Positions 22,705 through 31,076 of a DNA stretch of 64,000 nucleotides are shown one piece after another (within the stretch, counting starts at the first letter, position 1; the number at the start of each line of letters is the position of its first letter). Below the pieces are notes generated by a model. The model was given only the letters and a program-made list of their open reading frames with translations. It made no database searches and was not told where the DNA came from. The stretch is from assembly GCF_048128805.1 (NCBI RefSeq), contig NC_136001.1, forward strand, positions 7,097,001 to 7,161,000. Direction: 5' to 3'. Source of the stretch: Centroberyx gerrardi (taxonomy: Eukaryota; Chordata; Actinopteri; Beryciformes; Berycidae). The position numbers and the translations under genes were made by a program.

Positions 22705-23328
22705 TGCACACACACAAGAGACAAACTCACATTCACAGACAGCTAAAAGCTGCCTGCACAGCACACAAACATACATACACACACGCACACCCACACACAC
22801 AATTGGTTCACAGAAACACACACATATGCACGTACACACACACACACACACACACACACAATCTCTTACGATCCAATAATACATATATAATACATATAAT
22901 AATACATAGAAATTAAACTCCATAATCAATTCTTAATAATAAATAAAGTATAATAGTGTTTTTTTGCCCTCAAATTGTATGATTCATATGGATTTTAGGA
23001 GTACATTGAGAATGAGCATGACTCTCTTCACTAAACTAAACATACCCCCCCCCTCACACACACACACACACACCCCACCCCACCCCCCCACCCGCAGGTG
23101 AAGGCCGGCTCGGTGAAGCAGGAGTTTGAGAAGCAGGAGGAGCTGCGGCGCTCGGCCATGCGCGCCGTCGCCGCCCTGCTGGCCGTGCCCGAGGTGGAGA
23201 GGAGCCCCAGCATGGCCGACTTCGCCAACCAGATCAGAACCAACGCGGACATGGCCTCCATCTACCAGAGCGTCCAGGGAGGGGAGGGGGGGGGCTTGGG
23301 TCCCGCCGAGAGCATGGACACCAGCTAG
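4270..23328 (+). CDS. cand2: Cullin-associated NEDD8-dissociated protein 2, complete, 24 exons
   Basis: CAND proteins wrap un-neddylated cullin-RBX1 and exchange substrate-receptor modules of SCF-type ubiquitin ligases. Exons: 4270-4337, 4749-4892, 6528-6682, 7659-7782, 8245-8302, 9078-9276, 10042-10147, 10221-10363, 10843-11153, 12589-12730, 12967-13085, 13743-13898, 14671-14892, 16196-16402, 17321-17508, 18128-18293, 19035-19175, 20160-20299, 20649-20824, 21016-21111, 21211-21380, 22157-22321, 22535-22642, 23098-23328. All join in phase with GT-AG introns into 1244 residues (family about 1230-1240). The start reads [20 protein letters not shown]. Exons 8-9 encode the acidic family insert ending [11 protein letters not shown]. 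The end reads ESMDTS. Choices such as [22 protein letters not shown] and [14 protein letters not shown] fit Cand2 better than Cand1. HEAT repeats run throughout. No frameshift or premature stop was seen. Many introns carry microsatellites right at the splice sites. Confidence 0.96.
4549..4744. repeat. (GT)n, (CT)n and (GT)n microsatellites ending intron 1 of cand2
   Basis: A (GT)n block at about 4549-4594 is followed by (CT)n at about 4651-4688. A second (GT)n block at 4690-4744 stops four bases before the exon 2 acceptor AG (4747-4748). The second block is complementary to the (AC)n block on the other side of exon 2. Confidence 0.9.
4893..4975. repeat. (AC)n then (GA)n microsatellite at the exon 2 donor
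   Basis: The exon 2 donor reads TG|gtacac and runs straight into about 70 bases of (AC)n with one G interruption, then a short (AG)n. The 5' splice site is therefore part of the microsatellite boundary. Confidence 0.9.
5390..5714 (-). mobile_element. SINE with tRNA-like head, intron 2 of cand2
   Basis: Read on the minus strand, the head near 5714 resembles a tRNA A box (TGGTGGCTCAGTGGTTAAAA). A long conserved body follows, including phrases such as 'CTCTAAATTGGCCAGAGGTG' and 'GGACTGGCGACCTGTCC'. It ends in a repeated AATG tail (5393-5412 on plus). This sequence type is extremely common in teleost genomes. The element is antisense to cand2. The exact family name is not asserted. Confidence 0.65.
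6710..6909 (-). mobile_element. Small inverted-repeat element (CCGACAGC-type MITE) in cand2 intron 3
   Basis: The left end GCTGTTGTCATGGAAAAACC and right end AAGGTTTTCACCCGACAGC are imperfect inverted repeats enclosing about 200 bp. Related sequence occurs at 42324-42460, 47007-47415 and 62592-62817. This copy starts about 27 bp after the exon 3 donor, so it sits very close to a splice site. Confidence 0.6.
6910..7658. other. Rest of cand2 intron 3
   Basis: This is AT-rich unique-looking sequence. A plus-strand open frame at 7309-7686 reads into exon 4 in a different frame from cand2 and has no domain, so it is considered chance. Nothing else is recognisable. Confidence 0.5.
8778..8824 (+). 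pseudogene. Decayed partial copy of the 5' end of cand2 exon 6
   Basis: The 47 bases here align without gaps to 9078-9124, the first 47 bases of exon 6, with 10 differences (about 79% identity). The copy would read [16 protein letters not shown], against [16 protein letters not shown] in the real exon. The bases before it are TCA where the real exon has CAG, so the acceptor is lost. After position 8824 the similarity stops at AT-rich sequence, then CATT/CATC repeats. It is a tandem-duplicated exon fragment, not a usable exon. Confidence 0.7.
8845..9055. repeat. CATT/CATC tetranucleotide-rich tract before exon 6
   Basis: Irregular runs of ATTC and ATCC units fill the interval between the decayed exon copy and the real exon 6. 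Open frames here (Ser/His/Ile-rich) are translations of the repeat. Confidence 0.85.
10016..10034. repeat. (GT)n just upstream of exon 7
   Basis: About ten GT units end eight bases before the acceptor of exon 7 (10042). The matching (AC)n block lies at 10150-10179, right at the exon 7 donor, which itself reads AG|gtacac. Confidence 0.9.
10364..10842. repeat. Intron 8 built of TAATC pentamers with an 80-85-bp higher-order unit
   Basis: After a short (GA)n stretch the intron consists almost entirely of TAATC variants. A longer block starting CTAGTCTAATCTAATTTAATG recurs at about 10555, 10640 and 10720, giving a higher-order period of 80-85 bp. The array runs to within about ten bases of the exon 9 acceptor. 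Confidence 0.9.
11154..11847. other. First part of cand2 intron 9
   Basis: This is intronic sequence without a recognisable gene or strong repeat. The open frame running out of exon 9 to 11309 is simple read-through past the donor at 11154. Confidence 0.5.
11848..11990 (+). mobile_element. Internally deleted tRNA-derived SINE, cand2 intron 9
   Basis: The head reads GGTGGCTCAGTGAGTAGAGC, an A-box-like tRNA start. It is followed by a shortened body and an AATAAAGCACAAAAGGCC tail ending in an A run. Tail and head match the minus-strand SINE at 1748-1921, but the B-box region is missing here. Confidence 0.65.
12541..12577. repeat. (GT)n just upstream of exon 10
   Basis: About 18 GT units end ten bases before exon 10. 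The complementary (AC)n-rich block starts inside the donor of the same exon at 12732 and runs to about 12774. Confidence 0.9.
12782..12966 (+). repeat. Polypyrimidine tract leading to exon 11
   Basis: Almost uninterrupted C/T sequence on the coding strand for about 180 bases up to the exon 11 acceptor. Purine-coded open frames on the opposite strand (Arg/Glu/Lys-rich) are artefacts of it. Confidence 0.85.
13086..13742. other. cand2 intron 11
   Basis: This is AT-rich intron with no recognised gene or mobile element. It includes a stretch near 13375-13450 resembling degraded repeat sequence. Confidence 0.4.
13920..14380 (+). repeat. TTCTG pentanucleotide array in cand2 intron 12
   Basis: The tract consists of TTCTG units interrupted by TTCTGCAGTG blocks roughly every 25-40 bases. 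About eight CTGCAG sites are present. The Cys/Ser/Val/Leu/Phe open frames across it are translations of the repeat. Confidence 0.92.
14893..15780. other. Left part of cand2 intron 13
   Basis: This is AT-rich unique sequence. At 15239-15420 a short imperfect inverted repeat occurs: 'TGAATGCAATA' near 15411-15423 mirrors 'TATTGCATTCACC' near 15229-15241, and A/T runs surround it. The size and ends suggest a small fold-back element of about 190 bp, but the family was not identified. Confidence 0.35.
15786..16191 (+). repeat. 400-base CCTCCCT-type polypyrimidine tract before exon 14
   Basis: Coding-strand sequence is nearly pure C/T (CTCC, CCTT, TCTC units) for about 400 bases and merges with the exon 14 acceptor at 16195. 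It is the longest pyrimidine tract in the gene. Confidence 0.95.
17063..17287 (+). mobile_element. Non-autonomous Helitron-like element, cand2 intron 14
   Basis: The element begins TCCTACTATAAAATG after a host A. It ends with a small GGCG...CGCC hairpin, nine bases, and CTAG before a host T. This fits the Helitron rules: 5' TC, a 3' hairpin followed by CTRR, and insertion between A and T. At 225 bp it has no coding capacity. A relative lies at 24188-24529. Confidence 0.6.
17700..17910. repeat. Degraded dispersed repeat with 'ATCGGC' ends, cand2 intron 15
   Basis: Phrases such as 'TTTTGTGCTGATATTC' and 'GATATATCGGCCTGAG' match, in reverse, the family seen at 21560-21960, 31375-31880 and 58805-59280. 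This copy is short and degraded. Confidence 0.4.
17970..18127 (+). repeat. Polypyrimidine tract before exon 16
   Basis: C/T-rich coding strand ending in (CT)n immediately before the exon 16 acceptor. Confidence 0.8.
18296..18327 (+). repeat. Run of 32 guanines at the exon 16 donor
   Basis: Exon 16 ends GAG and the intron reads gt followed by 32 consecutive G. Beyond it lie a short GT block and a (GA)n tract to about 18417. The G run begins two bases inside the intron, so it overlaps U1 and U6 contact positions +3 to +6. Confidence 0.93.
18440..18795. repeat. TATTCTATTC-type array, cand2 intron 16
   Basis: Irregular repeats of ATTCT/ATTCC, with interspersed CTACTCTGCTC, fill this part of the intron. 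It grades into a pure polypyrimidine tract. Confidence 0.8.
18796..19030 (+). repeat. CTCTCCTCTC polypyrimidine tract before exon 17
   Basis: Nearly pure C/T for about 235 bases up to the acceptor at 19034. Confidence 0.93.
19176..20159. other. cand2 intron 17
   Basis: This is AT-rich intron. A short perfect fold-back AAGCCTTTGCCTTTCC/CAAGGCAAAGG lies near 19773-19800. At about 20017-20090 a fragment reads 'AGTCAAGGCACTTAACC', a phrase typical of a common teleost SINE and similar to that at 59430-59545. No gene is evident. Confidence 0.45.
21560..21960 (+). repeat. Dispersed repeat ('GGGTTAGAC...GGTTGAACC' family), cand2 intron 21
   Basis: The copy begins near GGGGTTAGACTG and ends near ACCAATATTGGTTGAACC. 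It carries the internal phrase TCTGGGGGAAACACT shared with 31375-31880 and 58805-59280. Ends are weakly inverted, as in a MITE, but degraded. Confidence 0.5.
22122..22152. repeat. (GT)n just upstream of exon 22
   Basis: About 15 GT units with one C interruption end four bases before the acceptor at 22156. A short (AC)n block lies at 22333-22346, about 12 bases after the exon 22 donor. Confidence 0.88.
22475..22522. repeat. (GT)n at the 3' end of intron 22
   Basis: GT units with minor interruptions, followed by a short (TA)n, run into the exon 23 acceptor at 22534. They are complementary both to the (AC)n block at the start of the same intron and to the (AC)n block after exon 23 (22656-22701). 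Confidence 0.88.
22656..22862. repeat. (AC)n-rich tract in cand2 intron 23
   Basis: Three (AC)n blocks (about 22656-22701, around 22770-22800, and 22836-22860) are separated by short unique stretches. The region is all low-complexity, and its His/Thr open frames are artefacts. Confidence 0.88.
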
Positions 23329-23538
23329 ACTCCGGTGTTGGAAGACTTGCTTTTTCTTTTTTTGTTTTTTATAGACTGGGTTTAAGCACAGTAGATAAAA
23401 GTATTCAGGGTGTTTTTATGATAACACAGTGCAGTTAAAAATTGTGATGCAATTACAGCTACATTTGGAAAACAGTACATTTTACAGCAGATAAACTTTA
23501 AACCGTAACCTTAGAATGCAGTTGTGAGTTTCAGGTCC

Positions 23539-23786
23539 TTAAAGAGTAACTAAACCCCAAACTCACATCTGTGAAAAACCTGACAAATCTGTGTCAAAAG
23601 CATGCTACCGAAGTGGCCGTCTGCTATTGGCTGATCTTTGGTGCCAGGTGATGTCACCACCTGTTGTACTAAGGTGACATCACCTGGCACCAAAAATCAG
23701 CCAATAGCAGATGGCCACTTCGGGAGCATGCTTTTTACCTTCAGATGTCAGTCTTTACACAGGTTTGGGGTTTAGTTCCTCTTTAA
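23539..23786. mobile_element. TTAA-flanked fold-back MITE
   Basis: Left end TTAAAGAGTAACTAAACCCC and right end GGGGTTTAGTTCCTCTTTAA are near-perfect inverted repeats. Inside, the arms GGTGCCAGGTGATGTCACC and GGTGACATCACCTGGCACC pair as well, flanked by further complementary sequence, so almost the entire 248 bp can fold. The terminal TTAA on both sides fits a TTAA-targeting transposon such as piggyBac-type, but the superfamily is inferred. Confidence 0.7.
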
Positions 23787-24187
23787 ATTCAACATTGGGC
23801 TTTTTAGTATGTGAATTTACTTCACACCAAAGAGACATTTGATGATAACGACGCCAAAGACGATGTTAATGATGAAGATGAGGATTTGACAGTTTCCCAG
23901 ACATGAATGAAGCCTTGTTGATGTCACAGTGCCTTCTGCAGCCATTCTGTGTCCTTCCCAGTACAGATTGGGTTTAATTCAGTTGGGGATTCAAAATGAA
24001 GTACAAGCTAACCAACCTTTTCTTAATGGTATCTGGCAGTCTATCTGTGCTAGCTGTAATGGATTTTTCACACAGGAACTTGCAACAGAAGTACATTGTG
24101 GAACTAATTTGTCATAAAATAGAATGTTATTTTGCTTCTCAGGGCAACAACACTAACAGAAATAATGTTATCTGCCTTTTACAAAGA

Positions 24188-24529
24188 CTAGTGCAGTGCC
24201 CGTTCAAAACATGCCTGTTCGGAACGGGCCGATTGCTTGGCCTCCAGTATTGCTGCTTGCAGCTTTCTCGAGAACCGCTCATCCAAACAACTTCACACTC
24301 GACACTGCGCTTCCAGTCGCTTGCTTTGAGCCCCGCTGCTGCACAGAGCGCTGTTCGCTTGTTTATTCAAAGTTTATTAATATTGAACGTGTCGCGTGTC
24401 CAATCCGACACTGCACGTCCTTGGGTCCCCAGCAATACACCCGCCAAATGTGAAGTAGATCGGACGAACGGTTCTCGTGATATGTGAAGGACACACACAC
24501 AGACAGAGATTCCTTGCTTTATAGTATGA
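24188..24529 (-). mobile_element. Non-autonomous Helitron-like element
   Basis: On the minus strand it begins TCATACTATAAAGCAAGG after a host A. It ends GAACGGGCACTGCACTAG before a host T. The 5' TC...ACTATAAA motif and 3' CTAG match the element at 17063-17287, although the bodies differ. Its 342 bp carry no recognisable helicase or Rep coding sequence. Confidence 0.6.
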
Positions 24530-25226
24530 TGGAAATGTGGTAAATTTTAACCATTTCTTATCAGAACAGACTATCATGTCTCATATCACACGAGAGTGAG
24601 AAGTGACACACTGACTGTCTGACAGGATGGGGCTTTAACCATGTTTCTGAAAGCAGCAGCAGCAGATTTTTCAGATAGTAGAAGAGTTTTCAGGTTGTTT
24701 TCATATTTTACTGGTCAGCCTAGTTTCAGATCCTTGTCATTGACACCAATTTATAATATCGATCTCAGGCTGGAGTTTCAAGAATGCCTCCATCTCAATT
24801 TGGAAACTAAAATCAAGGTGAAATTGAAATTTAATATTTTTAAGAAGAGCCATGTGAGCCTCGATTTGAGTTGTAACACTAGAATTAACATATTTTCATT
24901 GTTACATTTTTCCATCATATCTTTATTGAAAAATCTTTAAATATATTTTTTTTTTAGGAATCGTGGAGCTGGTTCAGTTTAGACATAAAATCACTTGGAT
25001 AACAATGCTTATCATCATGCAGCATCGAAATCAAAAAGAAGACGAGGTTGGAGGATGATACATCACAGGATTACTGCCACACACTACAACCAATATGTAA
25101 TAGAGAAAAAAATACTCAAACAGAAATGTGCCTTTTGCAGTGGTTCAGAAATAAACATTCACAAAGCAGTGGCATTCAGTGCTTTTTTAATATCATATTG
25201 TTGATAAAAAGCATGCAATGAATAAA

Positions 25227-25335
25227 CTATGACAAAGGTACAAATCATTTGTACCTTTGTCATAGATATGTTACGTTTTTTTTTACTCAACACATTTGTT
25301 ACAAATGTGTTGAGTAAAAAAAAATGTAACATATC
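25227..25335. repeat. Two abutting near-perfect palindromes
   Basis: The first has 19-bp arms (25227-25245 and 25247-25265), perfectly complementary around a single base. The second has 35-bp arms (25265-25299 and 25301-25335) with one mismatch and a one-base centre. They share the base at 25265. Each could extrude as a cruciform or form an RNA hairpin. Confidence 0.93.
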
Positions 25336-25623
25336 TTGTAATGATTATTGTTAACAAATACACATCTTAAACATATTGCATAAATGAAACAGTACACCTG
25401 TATCCCAATATCTCAGCATCAGGGGTCCAGAAGCCCGGCCTTGATGGAGCAGGAAAACATTATGGTGCCAGACTCAACACACACTAATGCAAATCAGATG
25501 CTGGTAAAAGTGCAAATCGGTGAGGTAATCAACATAGTTATTATTCTTGAAATGTATCTATAAGGTATAAATGTGATTCGATTTGAGGTTTTATGTTAAA
25601 GAGGCGTTAAGTAAGTTATGACT

Positions 25624-25629
25624 TTTATT
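25624..25629 (-). terminator. Candidate polyadenylation signal for the Ig receptor gene
   Basis: AATAAA on the minus strand lies about 235 bases after the receptor stop codon (25864-25866). It is a plausible, unverified poly(A) signal. Confidence 0.45.
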
Positions 25630-25863
25630 GACTTATTGACCAAGTGTCTGGCACAGCTTACTATGGACTATAATTGGCTCAGAATTGTTCACAATGAAGT
25701 CCAACAAGACACAACATCTCAGATTTTTTGTTTAATTCCTCAAGTCTGAGCTGGTTTTGAAGTAGAAAAATCCCATCAAAAATGAAAACAGCACGGCCAT
25801 TGAAATCTCAGCCATAAGACAAGGCTCGGTTCAGGTTCAGAAATGGATGAGGTCAATCTTTGC

Positions 25864-28800
25864 TCAGAGTTTCTGCGGCTTGTTGACTGTCGAATAGAGA
25901 GGATCCTCACAAGGTCCGGATGGGTGATTGACAGTGGAGTAGGCGGGGCTTTGGTTGCTCCTCACAACAGAATATTCACAGGCAGGGGAGCTGGCTTTGT
26001 GAGTCGGCGTGCCGTTTGTTAGGATGACGGTGGAGTAGAGGGGCAAGGCAGAGGGGTTTGTGGGAAAGCTGGCGTTGACGTAAATCGAAGGAAGCGCAGT
26101 TCCTGAGTCTGGCTTTTGGGGGCGCTCCTGTATCTCTTCATAGACATGAAGGCCCTGCAGGGAAGAAGGAAAGATACAGTGTGAATAGTGTTTAGTGCAA
26201 AGTACATATACAATCCAAACAGTAGGCATTATCCATACGAATCCTACTGTATACTGTAGTATGCAGTACAGTAAAATAAAACCTGACTTGATATTTGGTG
26301 GACATTTTAACCCAAAGTATCACGAGTGCAAACATTTTAGCATGGAATTAAACCCATAAACCTGACAATATCAACGCACTACGTGACAATCTTAATATTT
26401 TATATGCAAATTATGCTGTAACCCAAACACTGGGGCATCTAGCATCATGTGGGTTTGTCTGGTTAATCTAACTATTGCTCAATTCGAGCAATGAACACAC
26501 ATACACAATTGTGTAGAGAAAATTACACATTAGTTGTTGGACTGTACAATATAAGTTACATATACTGTATATGTTGAACATATATGGGCTGCACATATAT
26601 CACCATACATCCAGAGGGGGTATATATGTTTGGTTCATATATGACTATATATGTAACATATATGACAACATTTCTCTGGTATAGGGGCATATATATAGTA
26701 TGTTCATATATTAGATTTCCGTATGGAAAAGCATACACTAACCTCTCTGTTCCCAACAGCTGTATTTTTTGAAGGCACAAATCCTGGGGAGCAAAACACA
26801 CGAGAGTGAGAGGGAGAGAGGGAAGGGAACCAAAGAAATGCAACAAAATGAAGGAAAGAGAGTGGATTCATTTAATTAATCTTTCATCAAATTATAATAC
26901 AGCTGCCTCTCTAGCTAACCCAGTGGTTCTCAGCCTGGGGGTCTGGACCCCCCCAGGGGGTCACAAAATAATTTTGAGGGGTTGAAAGATGATTTATGGG
27001 ATAGGAAAAATACACAGATCTACTATACACATTTATCGTCATATCTATTTCTGATTTTTATCTAATTCTTGCTTTTTTTCTATACTGATAATTAATCAGA
27101 TGAAACAAGGGAAATCTTTGGTAATCAAATTCTTTGGTTGAACTGTTGACGTGTTGAACTGACCCAGCTTGTGATGTTGGGTCCTGAGTATGGCTTCATT
27201 TTAGGGGCCACAAGGCAAAAAGGTTGAGAACCGCTGATCCAAGCCATCCACAACCAAACACCTACAACCCACCAGGAGGGATCTCATAGAGTTGCCACTG
27301 TTGCTGAAACTGGGTCCTTCAGTTTGCTTTCATTTGATACTATTTAGCGGTGACCATTCTGCATCCCCAATAGTAAGAACTTGTGTTATTTGGTGTAATT
27401 TAGGACACTTCAGGAATAGTGAAAGCTACCCAAACACCTCCAGGCATGAAACAAGGTAGTCTGTGGACCATTGGTGGGGACTCGAGTCACATGACTTGGA
27501 CTCGAGTTAGACTTGAGTCACAATTTTAATTGATTGACACTTGACTTGATGCATGAAGAGAAGACTTGAGACTTGACTTGACTTGGGTTCTGGTGACTTG
27601 GGACTTGACTCTGACTTGTACTTTGATGAGTGGAAAAGGTTTTCTGAATTTGTATGGAATGATTGAATTTATTGAAGTTGAAACTGATTATAGAAATCAA
27701 ACTCATGATGCTCTTACCAAGTTTTTATCCTATTAAAACCATATTGCATTGAAAAGTCCTCGATATTTAGTTTTCTTTAAGATATTAAATTGATACTGGG
27801 CTCTTGGCTTGGTGTTCTACATTTAGACTTGAGACTTGTGCTTCAAGACTTGAGACTTGGGACTCGAGCAAAGCTGACTTGGTCACACCTAACTTGCAGG
27901 AAATGCAGGAATGAAAAATACTACTCAGCTGTAAACTTATTTTTACTTTTTTGGGCTTTTTTTTCTGAATCACTCCTCCCAGCCTGCCCACTCCCAGATA
28001 AAAAGAGACGACATGACATAATGACTGCATTCATCTATGGCATTTTTAGAAATGACATCCCTATAAGGAGTATGACAAAAGAAGTGTGTGTGTGTGTGTG
28101 TGTTTTTGTGTGTATGCATGCATGTGTGTGAGTGGGCGGATTTCATATTGGTCAAACTGATGATGAAATCTCTTACGTTTGCAGACGAGGACCAGAGTAA
28201 GCAGAAGCAGCAGCAGCAGCACCGCCACACAGACAACCACAATAATGATCATAGTTGCCAGGGAGTTGTCTGCAAGACGAAACCACACAACACAAGGACG
28301 TCCGGCATCATTAAAGCCACCATCAACACACCCACAACTGTCTGTGTCATGGCATTTATTTGCCATGACACAGACCTGAACAGTTTGTTCAGGTTAACTG
28401 AGCTGACTCTTCTCAAGCTACAACTCAGAGTGTTTTGGAGTATAGACTAGGGCTAAAGACAAGACAGTTTACTGTGTCACAGTAACCTACATTTGGAAAC
28501 AAATCCACCTTATCACACTATTCACTTTAACTTATAACAGTGCTGAATGGTCTACAGCCACACCACAAGAATGTTTTTCAGGTATCACTCTTTCTGTAGA
28601 CCGGTTGTTACACATTTAGACATTATTTGCACACAACCAATTCTCCCATGGACCTCCATGATGGCACCAGATGTGTATCGCTTGCAGATTTGGGACAAAA
28701 CTGCAAAGCCTCTATTGGGGAACGCATCACAAAGTCATAGGACTGAATTTTCCTTGAGAGCCCATAACTCAAAACTGGTAAAAAAAAATAATAATAATAA

Positions 28801-29556
28801 TAAAATATTGGGAAAATGTCTACTTTTGCAAGATAGCAACCTTGAAGTACATTTCAGTGGCTGCAGTGGATTTAGCTAGCAAACACTCTTTCTTACCAGA
28901 ACTGTAATCTTGATTGGTTGAAGACACTGGAGATGTAGCAGCTGGGACTGTGATGGATGGTGATGAGGTTAGAGAGCGGGTTGTTGATGTGATTGGTGTA
29001 GTTGGTTTGGTTGGTCGTACTGAAAGCAAACAGTCAAAACTGCATGTGAGTTGTGCACGTGGGTAACAATTAAAGTTCAATTCCAAAATAAGATAGCAAC
29101 GGAGAAAACATATTGGTAGAGAATTGATAGCATAAATGTAAATTTAAAGGGTAACTTCGGTATTTTTCAACCTGGACCCTATTTTCCCAACTTTTTGTGT
29201 CTAAGTGACTAAAGGGGACAACAATTTTTGAAATTGGTCCAGTATTGAGCGAGATCGCTTCAGCCGGCAGCCGCGAAACGAGCTGCAATGTAATCCGACG
29301 GGGCAAATCGCACCGTCAATGTACGTCCACTAAAAGTGCTTGTTTTTGCCACTGACAGGCTCAGATTGTTATTATAAGTGTCTGACAACATTATGGAAAG
29401 GACCCTACAGAGAAATGAAACGTTTTTCTTTACCTTTCGCTTGATCCGGTCTGTCTGTAACCAAGTCTCGCTCAAGTCTCGCAAGAGTTGAGTTGTTGCA
29501 GGAAGTTACACACAGACCGGATCAACCAAGTGAAAGGTAAAGAAAAACGTTTCATT

Positions 29557-29612
<56 letters not shown>

Positions 29613-31043
29613 ACAATGGACCCAAGTTCTTCAATAACATTTTTTTCTCCTCCTCTTGCGATGTGCTAAGCTCCTTTTAACACCTTTGACACCTTCTTTC
29701 ATCACTCACCAACATCCTCCTTCATGTTTTCGAAATTAAAAGACAACAGGAAAGTTTCTTGCAGTGAGATTTAATACAAAAATATTAGGATCTATCTCCA
29801 GTATAGTTAATCTACATGCACACCACTCTTTTCCTTTTATTTTATTATAGATTGGACTAAACTCCTTGATTTTATTTTTTATTAATTTCCCCAGTTGTGT
29901 CATTTTTCGGACACAGCAGTGACACACTACTGCTGAGTGAGTATGGGTGGTTATGTTAAATATGTTTTTGACTATGGATTTTTAAAATAGCTCTGTGGTA
30001 AAGGGTTTTGACAGGGCATGATGCGAACACAAACCCAGGATCACGTCACCGCAGCGCAGCAGTGAAGCAGTCAGGAGGAAGACAGAAGTAAAGATAGCAA
30101 CAACCCCAGATGTCGTGTGTTCAGTGTGAGAGAGCGGGCAAAGCAGAACCGACCGGTGAAACCACAAGCTGGTTTTGTTTGCACAGGATTGGAAACAGGA
30201 ATTTGCGGTGGCATACTTTAGAGAAATGAACATCTTCCTTCCATTAAAACATATCCGCCATTTAAAAAAACTGACACCTACTCTTACAAAATAGCTGATT
30301 GCACAAAATTAAAACTGATTATGGGACTTTTTTAATAACTAGCAACTGACTGAAGTCCTTGGTTGACATTTACACTGATAGCACACTGGATCTTCTGTAT
30401 TTGAGGCAACACAGTCTCACAATATTCGGTAAAATGAGCACAAACTCTGAAATGCAGATGAAGTGTTATGGACATTATTAATGTGAAGATTACGTTCTAC
30501 CATGAAAGGAACATGACAATAGCATGAACTGGACACTCCATTTTTACTCCTACATGAAAAGGTTAGGTGATGATTAAGTTGAGTCAAGTCAAACAGTTCG
30601 GTTAAGGTTAGGGTGAAGGTGTTGGTCATGGTTGATCAGTTGGGAATTGAACCTGGGTTGTGAAGTTGAATGTAAATGTATTTTTTCTGACTTGATAATT
30701 TTGGAGGTTTTTAGCGCGCTTCAGTCGCTATATAATTACACACAATGTTATTTACTTCCATACATATGAAGGGTTTCATCCCTGCTGCTGTAAATATCCA
30801 TCAGTCAGTAATTCAAAAACACAAATGATTCTCCCCTCAAAACACAACTATTTGGTAAGTGAAGTTCATAAGATGACTCATAACTTGGTGGTTTAATGTG
30901 TGGTGTTTACTAGACATTGACATCTGGATGGATCTTCTCCGTTACAGATGTACTTCTCTCCCCGAGCATTTGAATATTTACACCAGTGTGTTATGTGTCA
31001 TCCTGTCCGACGTGTAACAATTTTTTAAAGGTTATAATACCTG

Positions 31044-31076
<33 letters not shown>

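Larger units (their letters stand above)
23329..25863. other. Convergent intergenic interval: cand2 3'UTR and receptor gene 3' flank
   Basis: Both flanking genes end here. The first AATAAA after the cand2 stop appears only at about 25150, and another at about 25220. So the cand2 3'UTR is either about 1.8 kb long and includes the two mobile elements, or uses an unrecognised signal. The interval holds a TTAA-flanked fold-back element, a Helitron-like element and two adjoining palindromes, listed separately. Confidence 0.6.
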
